Shown here piece after piece: positions 7,446-16,711 of a DNA stretch of 20,884 bases. Each line of letters begins with the position of its first letter. Position 1 is the stretch's first letter. The DNA is from RGIG4608 sp964534905 (GTDB lineage Bacteria; Bacillota; Clostridia; Oscillospirales; CAG-272), in NCBI GenBank assembly GCA_964534905.1, contig CAZHPZ010000027.1, positions 1 to 20,884 of the forward strand, written 5' to 3'. A program made the position numbers and the translations under genes. The notes beneath the pieces were generated by a model. It was not told where the DNA came from. It ran no database searches and saw nothing but the letters and a program-made list of their open reading frames with translations.

Positions 7446-8756
7446 ATGATTAAAATTTGTTTTGTGGGTGCGGGCAGTACTATATTTGCAAAAAATGTTT
7501 TAGGCGATTGCGTTTTGGCCGAGGAGCTCGGCGAGTTTGAAATATCGCTTTACGACATCGATCCCGTGAGGTTGGAGGATTCGAGATTGATGCTTGAAAA
7601 CATTAATAAGAAGTATCACGGAAAGGCGGCGATCGGTGCGACATTAAATCGTAGAGAAGCACTTAAGGATGCTTCGTTTGTTGTTAACGCTATTCAGGTC
7701 GGAGGGTATGAGCCTTGCACCGTAACGGATTTCGAAATCCCGAAAAAGTATAATTTAAGACAAACTATCGCAGATACTCTCGGTATAGGCGGAATATTCA
7801 GAGCACTGAGAACTATTCCCGTGCTGGAGGAGATATGCGCCGATATGAAGGACGTTTGCCCTAATGCGATGTTTATTAATTACGCCAATCCAATGGCAAT
7901 ACTCACGGGATATATTCAAAAGTATCTCTGGCCGAATACCGTAGGCCTGTGCCATTCCGTACAGTCCTGTACACTTGGACTTTTCGAGTCTCTTAAAATG
8001 AATGAGTACATAGACAACTGTCGCTGGGAAATTGCAGGTATAAACCATCAGGCATGGCTTCTGAAGGTTACAGATATGGACGGCAAGGATCTTTATCCCG
8101 AGATAAAGCGCAGAAGCCTTTCGGGAGATTATTACGAAACAATGAAATGGGATCTTGTCCGTCATGATATGATGCACAGATTCGGATATTACATTACCGA
8201 AAGTAGCGAGCACAACGCCGAGTATAACCCTTGGTATATAAAGCAGCGCTATCCGGAGCTTATCGACAGATACCAAATTCCGCTTGATGAATATCCTCGT
8301 CGATGCGTAAAGCAGATCGCAGACTGGAAGCAGATGCGTGAATCGCTTGTTTCGAGTGACATCGAGCACGTTAAAAGCAAGGAGTTTGCAGCCGGAATTA
8401 TTAATGCGGTTGTCAACAATGTACCGTATGTTATACACGGAAACGTTCAGAATCACGGGTTTATCACCAATCTTCCCGATGATTGCTGCGTAGAGGTTAA
8501 GTGCTTGGTTGACCGCACGGGAATTCACCCAACATATGTAGGAAATCTTCCCGAGCAGTGCGCGGCTATGAACAGATGCTGTATAAATGTTCAAAATATG
8601 ACAATACTTGCTGCGCACGAAAGAAGCAAGGAGCTTGTATATATGGCAGCATATCTTGATCCTCATACACAGTCCGAGCTTTCACTTGATGATATCAAAT
8701 CGCTTTGCGATGATCTCTTTGAGGCGCATAAAGATTGGTTGCCCGAATATAAATAA
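7446..8756 (+). CDS. GH4 family glycosidase, alpha-galactosidase (MelA) type
   Basis: A cytoplasmic NAD- and Mn-dependent glycosidase using the oxidation/elimination mechanism of family GH4. The N-terminal Rossmann motif GAGSTIF (8-14) binds NAD. The family signature CHSV (C169-H170-S171-V172) is the version typical of alpha-galactosidases; phospho-glycosidases have CN or CD there. H201 in GINHQAW is the second metal ligand. IADTLGIGG (108-116) and SSEHNAEY (253-260) are further conserved parts. The 436 residues match the family. It sits between the regulator and an ABC importer with no phosphotransferase system nearby, which agrees with an unphosphorylated substrate. GAGGAG lies upstream. 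Specificity within GH4 (galactoside, glucoside or uronide) is inferred from the signature only. Confidence 0.9.
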   Translation: MIKICFVGAGSTIFAKNVLGDCVLAEELGEFEISLYDIDPVRLEDSRLMLENINKKYHGKAAIGATLNRREALKDASFVVNAIQVGGYEPCTVTDFEIPKKYNLRQTIADTLGIGGIFRALRTIPVLEEICADMKDVCPNAMFINYANPMAILTGYIQKYLWPNTVGLCHSVQSCTLGLFESLKMNEYIDNCRWEIAGINHQAWLLKVTDMDGKDLYPEIKRRSLSGDYYETMKWDLVRHDMMHRFGYYITESSEHNAEYNPWYIKQRYPELIDRYQIPLDEYPRRCVKQIADWKQMRESLVSSDIEHVKSKEFAAGIINAVVNNVPYVIHGNVQNHGFITNLPDDCCVEVKCLVDRTGIHPTYVGNLPEQCAAMNRCCINVQNMTILAAHERSKELVYMAAYLDPHTQSELSLDDIKSLCDDLFEAHKDWLPEYK

Positions 8757-8774
8757 ACGAAAAAGGAGAAGAAT

Positions 8775-10130
8775 ATGAAAAAAGTAGTTGTATTGTTAAC
8801 AATGGTTGCCATTCTGCTCGCTACATTGGTTTCCTGCGATGATAACAGAGGAACAACGGGAAAGGAAAAGGTTCTTACATACCTCGTTTCTGCAGAATCA
8901 TCGGCTTATAATGAAATTCTTTATCAGCTCGTAGATGAATTCAATGAGCAAATCAAGGATGAGGGATACCGTATCCAAATCGAGATCCCCGGCGGAGAAT
9001 ATTATCAGTCGCTCGGCAATAAGTTTGCCGCAGGACGAGCTCCCGACATCTTTATGATGGAAAGCGGATATTTCAATGCTTATTCGAAATATCTTTTGCC
9101 TCTTGATTCTTATCTCGAAGAGTCCGAGGTTCTAAATAAGAGTGATTTGTGGGATTTGAACGACGTATTCAGCGATAACGGTCAGATTAAAGCGCTCATA
9201 AAGGATTTTTCTCCCGACTTTATGCTCATATATAACAAGACGATGCTTAATAATTACAATAAGGCTAATCCCGATAATACAATTGAAATCTCCGACACGG
9301 AGCCTCTGACTTGGGAAGAGTTTTACGAGATTACGTCCACAATAAGCAAATGGGCAGGCATAGAATACGGAACGTCTCTCGGATTTGAGGGTGTTAAGCA
9401 TCTTCACGAGCTTGTACAGATGACGGGATCAAGTATGTACACATCCGATTATAAGGGAATAAATATAACCGATTCCAATGTAAGAGAAGCGTTTGCGTTT
9501 TATTGCGCACTTCAAAAGGATAACGCAACCGAATTCTCTAACTATTTTAAGCTTAATCAAAATTCAGGAAAGGCTCCCGCAAGCTACACATCCGGTTCCA
9601 ATACAAGTGAACAGGAGCTTTTCAAGCATCAGAGAACATTCTCTATTTTTAACGGACTATATTCCTTTGCGGCATACGATTTTTACAATGCTTCCTTTGA
9701 GGTCGGAGTTGCACCATCTCCCGTAATGAATGATGGGGACGAATGTTATTCAACGGCTTCCGCTATGGTATCTCACGCAATTAGTGCCAACAGTAAATAT
9801 AAGGATATCGCATGGAGATGGCTTGAATACTATCAGACGGAGGGACTCAAGCGCTTTGCGGGTATAGCATTCAATATTCCCGGAAATAAGACTATCGCGG
9901 GAAGTGATTACTTCTTGAAGAACGATGATCCCAAAATTTCGGAAATAACAAATTATTTCTACAATTATGTTTCGAGCGGTGCGGTACACGCTACCGAATA
10001 CAATCCCAATGTTGCTTTCTCGAGAATACAGACCTGCTTTACTATCCATATGTCAAAATATTTTGACGGTCAGTTGAGCTTTGACGAGCTGTTGACCAAG
10101 ATTAACGAATCGGTTAAGGGCTCTACCTAA
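8775..10130 (+). CDS. sugar ABC transporter substrate-binding lipoprotein
   Basis: An extracytoplasmic family 1 solute-binding protein (MalE/UgpB type) of 451 residues. The lipoprotein signal ends in LVSC with lipidated C21 and is followed by a short polar linker. KFAAGRAPDIFMM (83-95) is the typical segment of sugar-binding proteins, and aromatic residues abound in the C-terminal lobe. It would capture an oligosaccharide or glycoside and deliver it to the two permeases downstream. AAAAAGGAG precedes the ATG by about six bases, 18 bases after the GH4 stop. A strong stem-loop follows the gene, which fits the higher amount of binding protein usually needed. The ligand cannot be read from the sequence. 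Confidence 0.92.
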   Translation: MKKVVVLLTMVAILLATLVSCDDNRGTTGKEKVLTYLVSAESSAYNEILYQLVDEFNEQIKDEGYRIQIEIPGGEYYQSLGNKFAAGRAPDIFMMESGYFNAYSKYLLPLDSYLEESEVLNKSDLWDLNDVFSDNGQIKALIKDFSPDFMLIYNKTMLNNYNKANPDNTIEISDTEPLTWEEFYEITSTISKWAGIEYGTSLGFEGVKHLHELVQMTGSSMYTSDYKGINITDSNVREAFAFYCALQKDNATEFSNYFKLNQNSGKAPASYTSGSNTSEQELFKHQRTFSIFNGLYSFAAYDFYNASFEVGVAPSPVMNDGDECYSTASAMVSHAISANSKYKDIAWRWLEYYQTEGLKRFAGIAFNIPGNKTIAGSDYFLKNDDPKISEITNYFYNYVSSGAVHATEYNPNVAFSRIQTCFTIHMSKYFDGQLSFDELLTKINESVKGST

Positions 10131-10141
10131 AATAAAAAAAT

Positions 10142-10188
10142 TGCCGTGCAGTAAACAAGAGCGCAATATATCAGCCGACTGCACGGCA
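10142..10188 (+). other. intercistronic stem-loop without U-tract
   Basis: A perfect 11-bp stem (10142-10152 with 10178-10188) with a 25-base loop starts 12 bases after the binding-protein stop. It is followed by CAAGCG, not a run of U, so it is not a standard terminator. Similar hairpins after binding-protein genes are known to protect the 3' end of processed mRNA and raise the yield of the upstream gene; that role is inferred here. Confidence 0.75.
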
Positions 10189-10260
10189 CAAGCGTAATAT
10201 GGCATTTGCATATCAACCGAATGCTGTAACCAAATAAGTTGATTGGAGAGGAGCTGTAAT

Positions 10261-10314
10261 TTGATTGCATTGATTTGTGATTTAATTACGAGTGATTATA
10301 ATGACGTTTTTTAA
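10261..10314 (+). CDS. possible leader peptide overlapping the permease start
   Basis: A strong ribosome binding site (AGAGGAG, about 10247-10253) has no permease start at the right distance. It lies seven bases before a TTG that opens a 17-codon frame (10261-10314). That frame runs through the permease start in another frame and stops 11-13 bases past ATG 10301. Translation could thus be coupled to the permease by re-initiation. The alternative is that the site is a relic or serves a start I cannot see. No composition bias or homology supports the peptide. Confidence 0.22.
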   Translation: MIALICDLITSDYNDVF

Positions 10315-11230
10315 TAAAAAGCGCAAGCACACAAAAGCATCTCATCGTGAAACCAGAAATTTTTATCTGTATATTACACCGTGGTTGATAGGCTTTTCGT
10401 TGTTTACTGTGGTTCCTATGATATCCTCGCTGATATACAGCTTGCAGAATATATCGGTTCTTGATCTCGGGAACGGAGGAGTTTTCGTCGGACTGCAAAA
10501 CTATATTGATATATTTCACGATGATCTTTTTCTTGCTTCAATAGGTAATACATTCTTTTATGCATTTGCCAAAACATTTATTTCGTTAGCGATTGCTTTA
10601 ATGTTTTCTCTTTTGCTCAATCAGAAATTCAGAGGAAACAAAATAACGAGAATTCTTGTATATCTTCCTGCTATTATTCCGACTGTTGCGTCTGTTATGG
10701 TGTGGTCGCAGCTTTTCAGTAAGGATTTCTCGCTTATAAATTATTTCCTCTCTTTTTTCGGAGTTGAGGCAATAGACTGGATGAGCTATCAGAATTCGAT
10801 GAGCTCTGTATTGTTAATGGGAATATGGACGAATATCGGTCCAAATATGCTTATATGCTTAGCGGCACTTCAGGGTGTTCCCAATGAAATGATGGAGGCT
10901 GCGGAGCTTGACGGCGCGGGAAAAATAAGAAAGATATTTGCTATTACAATTCCTACTATTTCTCCAACATTGTTTTTTATTTCAATAACGGGAATTATCG
11001 GCGGATTGCAAGCTTATGCGGAAATGCAGCTTTTGGTAGGTGCAACGGATAAAACGCTTACGATGGCTTGGAACGTAATATTGAACGCATTCTCGCTTGA
11101 CGGAACAAAGACCATGGGCTATGCATGTGCGCAGGCATGGGTACTCTTTGTTATAATAATTATCTTTACTGGTATTTATTTTAAAGTCAGCAATAAGTTT
11201 GTATATTATAATGACGGAGGTGATAAATGA
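10301..11230 (+). CDS. sugar ABC transporter permease, MalF/UgpA type
   Basis: The first inner-membrane subunit of the importer, 309 residues with about six membrane segments, the first near residues 22-45. The cytoplasmic EAA loop that docks the ATPase is at about 196-218 (EAAELDGAG then IPTISP). The start is uncertain: ATG 10301 has a weak GAGTGAT-like site, and GTG 10292 is also in frame; in-frame stops lie further upstream at 10271 and 10283. It overlaps the next permease by four bases (ATGA), implying translational coupling. No ABC ATPase gene is in the cluster. Confidence 0.93.
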   Translation: MTFFNKKRKHTKASHRETRNFYLYITPWLIGFSLFTVVPMISSLIYSLQNISVLDLGNGGVFVGLQNYIDIFHDDLFLASIGNTFFYAFAKTFISLAIALMFSLLLNQKFRGNKITRILVYLPAIIPTVASVMVWSQLFSKDFSLINYFLSFFGVEAIDWMSYQNSMSSVLLMGIWTNIGPNMLICLAALQGVPNEMMEAAELDGAGKIRKIFAITIPTISPTLFFISITGIIGGLQAYAEMQLLVGATDKTLTMAWNVILNAFSLDGTKTMGYACAQAWVLFVIIIIFTGIYFKVSNKFVYYNDGGDK

Positions 11231-12084
11231 TGCGCAGATTAACGAAAAAGCAAAAGAATAAGGCTCTCAGCGGTGTGAGAAGCGTTGTGGGCATTGTTAT
11301 CGGACTTGTTATGGCAATGCCGTTCATTTGGATGATATTTTGTGCTTTTCAGGAATCATCGAGTGACGTTTATTCATTTCCTCCCGTAATTCCGGATTTT
11401 ACGAATTTTAAAAATTTTATTTATTATCTTACGGATCCTGAGGTCGATTTCTTTAATCAGCTTAAAAATACCTTGATATTGGTCATATCTAATATGGTGA
11501 TAGGTATCGGCTCGTCAATTTTGATTGCATATGGATTTGCAAGATTCAGAGCAAAGGGAAAGAAACTCTGCTTTACAATTTTACTTGCTACTATGATGCT
11601 TCCTTGGGTAGTTACTATGGTTCCGGCATATATTTTGTTTGCAAAATTCGAGCTTGTCGGTACTATGTGGCCCTTGATATTGCCATCGATAGGTGGTAGT
11701 GCATATAATATATTTCTGCTTCAGCAGTTTTTCAGAAGTATACCGCGTGAGCTTGATGATGCAGCTAAAATAGACGGATGTAATTCCTTCCAGATCCTTA
11801 CTAAAATTTTGCTTCCGAATTGCGGTCCGATAATAGCAACTATGGTTATATTCTCGTTTATCGGAATATGGAGTGATTACGTCGGTCCGAGCATTTATAT
11901 TTTGGATAAGGAAAACTATACATTGGCGCTTGGCTTGCAATTTTTAAAGACTTCAAACTTTGTGGCTCCTCCGTGGCATATATTGCTGGCGGGATGCGTT
12001 CTCTATGCATTGCCTATGGTAATTGTATATATATCCTGCCAAAAGGCTTTTGTACGCGGAGCAGTGGACAGTGCTATAAAATAG
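11227..12084 (+). CDS. sugar ABC transporter permease, MalG/UgpE type
   Basis: The second inner-membrane subunit of the importer, 285 residues. The N terminus is basic, the first membrane segment is about residues 19-42, and five more follow. The EAA loop is at about 175-200 (ELDDAAKIDG, then LLPNCGPI). GGAGGTGAT, a near-perfect anti-16S match, precedes the tandem ATGATG start, which overlaps the previous stop. The stop codon TAG overlaps the ribosome binding site of the next gene. With the binding protein it forms an oligosaccharide importer; the energising ATPase must come from elsewhere, as with the shared MsmX/MsmK-type ATPases of Gram-positives. Confidence 0.93.
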   Translation: MMRRLTKKQKNKALSGVRSVVGIVIGLVMAMPFIWMIFCAFQESSSDVYSFPPVIPDFTNFKNFIYYLTDPEVDFFNQLKNTLILVISNMVIGIGSSILIAYGFARFRAKGKKLCFTILLATMMLPWVVTMVPAYILFAKFELVGTMWPLILPSIGGSAYNIFLLQQFFRSIPRELDDAAKIDGCNSFQILTKILLPNCGPIIATMVIFSFIGIWSDYVGPSIYILDKENYTLALGLQFLKTSNFVAPPWHILLAGCVLYALPMVIVYISCQKAFVRGAVDSAIK

Positions 12085-12093
12085 GAGGTAAAT

Positions 12094-13746
12094 ATGAGAA
12101 AAATATCGGTCTTATTGTTGGCAGTAATGGCATTTTGCACACTTTCACTCAGTGGTGCGGCCATATCCGTTTATGACGCTTCACAAGTAGTTTACAAAGC
12201 CGATTTTGAGGGCGTAAGCATCAGCTCATCCAATACCGCCGATAACGCAACGGGATTTGTTTGGGTAAACAGATGGCAGGACGCCTCAACAGAAAGACAT
12301 AACGGCTCCCATATGCTCAAGGCACCTCTTTACGACAGCGTCGATTATTCCGTTTTAGGTGGACTCGGCATTGCGTCAAGATCTAATCTCGCTCTTTGCA
12401 TTCCCGGTGAATCATATGAGGTAACGCTCTATATGGAAATGCACGGACTTGATTATATGTTCGTTGAATATGTAGGTGGAGATGAAAAATGGGGCTCTGT
12501 AATTATATATCCCGACGGTACCGTTACAAATAACGGAAGCGGAGATAATATTTGTGAGGTCTCATATGACAGCAATATCTTAAGGTTTAAATTCACAATG
12601 GGCGAGCCTTTCAATGACGGCGGTAATACCATTAACGGATATATAAAATTCACCGGTTATAATTGCAGTAATGCATATGTATACATGGATGATATTTCGA
12701 TAGTAAAATCCGAAAGTACATATAGCGAGGATTTTTCAAAGCACAGCGTCGGTGTTCTTAACACGCTGGATTCCGAATATTTCGGAAAATTCTATTCGAC
12801 GTGCAACACCGAGATAGTGGAGAGTGCGGGTAATAAGTATCTTAAGGTCTCTAAGAATCCTACGGGTAGCGAGGCAACCGAAATGTTCTTTTTGAACCGT
12901 CTTTCGGTTCTCAACCGCGGACGTGAATACAAGGTTTCAATTGATTTGAATACCGAGAACGTTAAAAAACTTTATATTTATAATGTCGGAACATGGAATG
13001 ATCCTGCGGAATATATGGAAATAAATATTACAGGATCCGATGTGCTTGTAAACGGAGAAGTGTTGAGCAATGCCATATATAAGGATGGCAAGCTTAGCTT
13101 TGATTTCAAGGCAAGCACTAAATATTCCGAGTACGGACAATTTCAATTTATAGCCGAGCCTGTCAATACGGATAGCCCAATCGTAATAAATGTGGATAAT
13201 ATATCATTTGTACAGGTTCCGATTGTTACAAAAATCGAGATAAGCTGCTTGTCTTCTAAATTTGTGTGGGGAGCGAGCTTGAATACCTCGGACTTCAAAG
13301 TCAATGCAATATATTCCGACGGAACGAAAAGGGAAGTTGACGCTTCACTTTGCGAGATCAAGGGATACGATAAGGCAAAGGAAGGATATCAAGTGCTTAC
13401 GTTCTCATATGAAGGCGTAAGCGAAAAGATTATTATCAATGTAGTGCGTCAAAGCACATCCTTGATACTTGATACATCGTCAGTCAAAACGGAATACCGT
13501 TACGGTGAGAAATTTGATATGTCGGCACTTGAGGTATACGCCGTATATTTAAACGGCGAGGAAAAGCAGCTCTCTGACGATCCGATTTGCGGTGGATACA
13601 GTGCATGCCTCGGCGGATTTGACAGTCACACACCCGGTACATACACCGTCAAAGTGACATTCGGTGAGCTGACCGAGTCCTTTACCGTAACAGTTTTGCC
13701 CGCGAACAGCGTGGATTTTTCAGGCGTTCGATATACTCCTATGTAA
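12094..13746 (+). CDS. secreted modular protein: two carbohydrate-binding-like modules and two Ig-like domains
   Basis: An exported protein of 550 residues with a signal peptide (about 1-25, no lipobox). Module A (about 33-206) and module B (about 209-376) are beta-rich and each ends in a DDISI/DNISF strand, a hallmark of galactose-binding-like carbohydrate-binding modules. Two bacterial Ig-like domains of the Big_3 type follow (about 377-452 and 454-535), with the pattern of a short strand, a YSDG or YLNG turn and a closing FTVTV strand. No catalytic motif or cell-wall anchor is visible. Modules A and B resemble those of the secreted protein at 16712-18577. AGGAGG lies upstream. I infer glycan capture at or outside the cell surface; adhesion or structure are alternatives. 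Confidence 0.78.
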   Translation: MRKISVLLLAVMAFCTLSLSGAAISVYDASQVVYKADFEGVSISSSNTADNATGFVWVNRWQDASTERHNGSHMLKAPLYDSVDYSVLGGLGIASRSNLALCIPGESYEVTLYMEMHGLDYMFVEYVGGDEKWGSVIIYPDGTVTNNGSGDNICEVSYDSNILRFKFTMGEPFNDGGNTINGYIKFTGYNCSNAYVYMDDISIVKSESTYSEDFSKHSVGVLNTLDSEYFGKFYSTCNTEIVESAGNKYLKVSKNPTGSEATEMFFLNRLSVLNRGREYKVSIDLNTENVKKLYIYNVGTWNDPAEYMEINITGSDVLVNGEVLSNAIYKDGKLSFDFKASTKYSEYGQFQFIAEPVNTDSPIVINVDNISFVQVPIVTKIEISCLSSKFVWGASLNTSDFKVNAIYSDGTKREVDASLCEIKGYDKAKEGYQVLTFSYEGVSEKIIINVVRQSTSLILDTSSVKTEYRYGEKFDMSALEVYAVYLNGEEKQLSDDPICGGYSACLGGFDSHTPGTYTVKVTFGELTESFTVTVLPANSVDFSGVRYTPM

Positions 13747-13758
13747 GTGAGGATGATT

Positions 13759-16659
13759 ATGAAAAAGAATATTAAAGTTATAGCATTGTTGCTGCTGATA
13801 TCTATGGGAACGATGAGCGGTTGCTCCTTATTCGCTCTCGGATCGGTTAGTAGCAAAATGGAGAACGTTAAGGAAGATAAGGGATATGTTACCTCGTATC
13901 CCGAATCTGTTTCAGGCGCTCTTCATAATAAAGGAATGGGTTGGATATCGCTTGAGGAGCAGACTGAGCTCGGTAAGCTTGACCTCGGTGCCAACGGAAC
14001 ACTGCCCGAGGTGGATAATATAGGTATTCAAACGTCTTGGGCTCTTATTGAAAAGGAAGAGGGGGTTTTTGACTGGTCTCTGATAGATAAAACTATCGAA
14101 TATTGGACATCTCTCGGAAAGAGAATAAATCTCAGAATCTGTACCGACTCACTATCGCTTCCCGAGGTGTTCTTCGGTGCACCGAGTTGGTTAAACGAGG
14201 AGCCTTATAATGTTTCTTATGAGAACTTTTCGTATTCCGGTTCTGTTATGGCAAGAGTTAATGATCTTACCGATCCAACGTATCAGTTGTATTTTGAAAG
14301 ATTTATGCAGAAGCTTTCGGAAAGATATGCCTCCAATCCCTATATCGATACAATAGATATACGCGGATACGGTATGTTCGGAGAATGGCATAGCGGACAC
14401 AGCTTCTCCGATATGGAAGAAAGAATGTTTACTCTCGCATACATAGTAGATAAATATGCGGAAGCGTTTGCTATGGAGGGAAAGACCCTGTTTCTTTCTA
14501 ATTCTTGGGATTATCAGGGTGTTAACGATGATGGAAGCAGCGCTTCCACAAACGGAAATTGTGCATACGAAGATTATTTGGCATGGTCTGCGATTGATCA
14601 TGCAATGAAAATCGATTATATCGGATATCGCCGTGACGGTATGTCAGGTAACGGTGTAACAAAATATTCGACAGATGAAAAGGCACTGTCCGATCTTATC
14701 AGAAGCGGAAAGGAAGCTGTCAACTGCGGAGAATTTTTTACAGGCTTCGAGTCTTATATCAACGGGCTGTACGGTATGGATCCGATTGAAGCGGTAGATG
14801 AGCTCATCTTCAAATCCAGATGTAACTATGCAACCGTTATGGGTTGGGTAAATACAGAGGTAGCAAATATTGTTGAGGCCGGATATGAAGAGGTATTTAA
14901 CCGCGGAAACGAAAAGATGGGATATAGACTCAAGGTGGATCTTGCTAAATATCCTATGCAGGTAAAGCAGGGAAATACAGCATATGTATTAACCAAAATT
15001 TCAAATTCCGGTGTAGGACGCTTTTCTCTGGCGGATCACCATGTCAGACTCTATCTGATAGATCAGGACGGAGCAGTAAAGCAGGAGGTAGACAATAAGG
15101 ATTATGACCTCAGGGTTTTGCTTAACGGAGAAACACTAAATATCTATACATCATTTGCAGTAAATAATTCTCTTGCAAGCGGTAAATATACACTTGCAAT
15201 TGCTATTGTGGACAAGAACGGAAACCCGGATGTTCGAATGGCTCAGGTTGGAAATTATGAGAGTAAGATCTATCCTCTCGGCGAGATTGAAATCGGAAGC
15301 GGAAGTCAGTTGGAGCCATTTTTCGAGGAGATGACCTACGAAAAGCTCAGTAAATACAAGTTTAAGGCGAATAGTCTTTATGAGGTTACCTTTGCTTACG
15401 AGCCGAGCGTGTCTCTTTCAGATTATATTATGGGTGATGATGACGGATTTAACGTTACCGTATCTAATCTTACGCAAACAAGAACGGTATGTAATTTCCA
15501 GGATGTAAGCGGACACGGTAAAATGAAGACCGTAAGTGTTTTGACAGGCGGAGGCTTTAGCTATAAGCTTGATATTTACGGTACCGGTATTTACGAAAAT
15601 AATATAAGAGTCGGAAAGGTTATAATTGAGAAAAAAAGCGGATATTTGCAGAGCTTTGGCGAGGATTATAATCTTCTCTCAACTAAAAACGCATGGTATT
15701 CCGATACGGAAAACGCCATTGCCGATAGCTATGATGTTTTGGGCAACAAGGGCGGAATTCTTGTGTTCGGAGAGATACCTCATGCACAGAGCGATGGACT
15801 TATAAGTGACCCATCACTTTTGCAGCTCAAGCCGAATACCTCCTATACGATTACGTTTTCAACCAAGGGAGAGCAAATAGGCGGAAACGCTTCATATTCT
15901 TATCTGAAATTAAAATCAGGTAACGAAACGCTTAAGACAATAGGTGAGTGGTATGACAGACCGGACGAGTCCACATCCGTAAAAAGCTATACATTTACGA
16001 CAACGGGCGCTGATGATCAATACCTTGTATTCGGATATAATAACATCGGCGGATATCTGATTGAAAGCATCAATGTCACACAAAACCCGAAGGGAATTAT
16101 TGTAGAGGGCAACGATGTTGAAAACGTTAACAATGTAAGACCCTATGACGAGGAAAAAGGACTCGGATATGTTGAGGGATTTGAAAATATGATCTTGAAT
16201 GATTGTACTTTTACATACGGCTTTAATCGCTGGGGACATCTGACAGCCGATGAATATGAGGTTATTTCGGGTAAATACTCAATGTCAAGTAAGCTTGATG
16301 ATGAAACGTATACGTATTTTCGTGAAAACTGGACTGAATTTATGTATTCCAATTCCAAATATATCAAGCTTGAAGCAAATAAAACTTATCGTGTCAGATT
16401 TGAATATGTAGTTCTTGAGGATATAGTTTTGGTCGACGATGAGCAGATATCAGGATACGGATATATAATGGCGCGAAGCGAAAGCGGAGCGGATAGCGAT
16501 ACAGAGTCCAAGAATTTTGCTCAAAATGTTACTCTAGGCAAAAAATATACCATGGTATATGATTTTACTACGGGCAATTCCGATGATTACACGATAATTA
16601 TCGGTTGCTACGGACGCGGAAATATTATTATAGATAATATCTCTGTAACCGAAAAGTAA
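13759..16659 (+). CDS. lipoprotein with TIM-barrel glycosidase-like region, DUF4832-like domain and carbohydrate-binding-like modules
   Basis: A 966-residue surface lipoprotein; the signal ends in MSGC with lipidated C22. Residues about 45-390 look like a clan GH-A type TIM barrel: an NKGMGW opening, QTSWALIEKEEGVFDW as in beta-galactosidase-like barrels, GMFGEWH with E209 as candidate acid/base, and NCGEFF with E325 as candidate nucleophile. Residues about 390-510 fit the DUF4832 beta-sandwich, and three beta-sandwich modules follow (about 515-640, 645-800 and 815-966). I chose ATG 13759 because GAGG lies six bases upstream and the lipoprotein signal starts cleanly there; GTG 13747 and ATG 13753 are in frame. 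Endo- or exo-glycosidase action on an external glycan is inferred; no family can be assigned by eye. Confidence 0.78.
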   Translation: MKKNIKVIALLLLISMGTMSGCSLFALGSVSSKMENVKEDKGYVTSYPESVSGALHNKGMGWISLEEQTELGKLDLGANGTLPEVDNIGIQTSWALIEKEEGVFDWSLIDKTIEYWTSLGKRINLRICTDSLSLPEVFFGAPSWLNEEPYNVSYENFSYSGSVMARVNDLTDPTYQLYFERFMQKLSERYASNPYIDTIDIRGYGMFGEWHSGHSFSDMEERMFTLAYIVDKYAEAFAMEGKTLFLSNSWDYQGVNDDGSSASTNGNCAYEDYLAWSAIDHAMKIDYIGYRRDGMSGNGVTKYSTDEKALSDLIRSGKEAVNCGEFFTGFESYINGLYGMDPIEAVDELIFKSRCNYATVMGWVNTEVANIVEAGYEEVFNRGNEKMGYRLKVDLAKYPMQVKQGNTAYVLTKISNSGVGRFSLADHHVRLYLIDQDGAVKQEVDNKDYDLRVLLNGETLNIYTSFAVNNSLASGKYTLAIAIVDKNGNPDVRMAQVGNYESKIYPLGEIEIGSGSQLEPFFEEMTYEKLSKYKFKANSLYEVTFAYEPSVSLSDYIMGDDDGFNVTVSNLTQTRTVCNFQDVSGHGKMKTVSVLTGGGFSYKLDIYGTGIYENNIRVGKVIIEKKSGYLQSFGEDYNLLSTKNAWYSDTENAIADSYDVLGNKGGILVFGEIPHAQSDGLISDPSLLQLKPNTSYTITFSTKGEQIGGNASYSYLKLKSGNETLKTIGEWYDRPDESTSVKSYTFTTTGADDQYLVFGYNNIGGYLIESINVTQNPKGIIVEGNDVENVNNVRPYDEEKGLGYVEGFENMILNDCTFTYGFNRWGHLTADEYEVISGKYSMSSKLDDETYTYFRENWTEFMYSNSKYIKLEANKTYRVRFEYVVLEDIVLVDDEQISGYGYIMARSESGADSDTESKNFAQNVTLGKKYTMVYDFTTGNSDDYTIIIGCYGRGNIIIDNISVTEK

Positions 16660-16711
16660 AATTTTAATAGCTTAGACTATAAAAATAATAATAAAATCAG
16701 GAGGAAACCTT

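Noticed and set aside
7755..8666. Minus-strand open frame of 303 codons
   Set aside because: It lies wholly inside the GH4 gene on the opposite strand, has no ribosome binding site or recognisable motif, and is explained by the codon use of the real gene.
10142..10188. Intrinsic terminator ending the operon after the binding-protein gene
   Set aside because: The stem is strong, but no run of U follows and the permeases downstream lack a promoter of their own. An mRNA-stabilising hairpin fits better.
10275..10302. TTGTGA and TATAAT as a promoter for the permease genes
   Set aside because: The -10 box would overlap the permease start codon, so the transcript would begin after the start. It cannot serve that gene.
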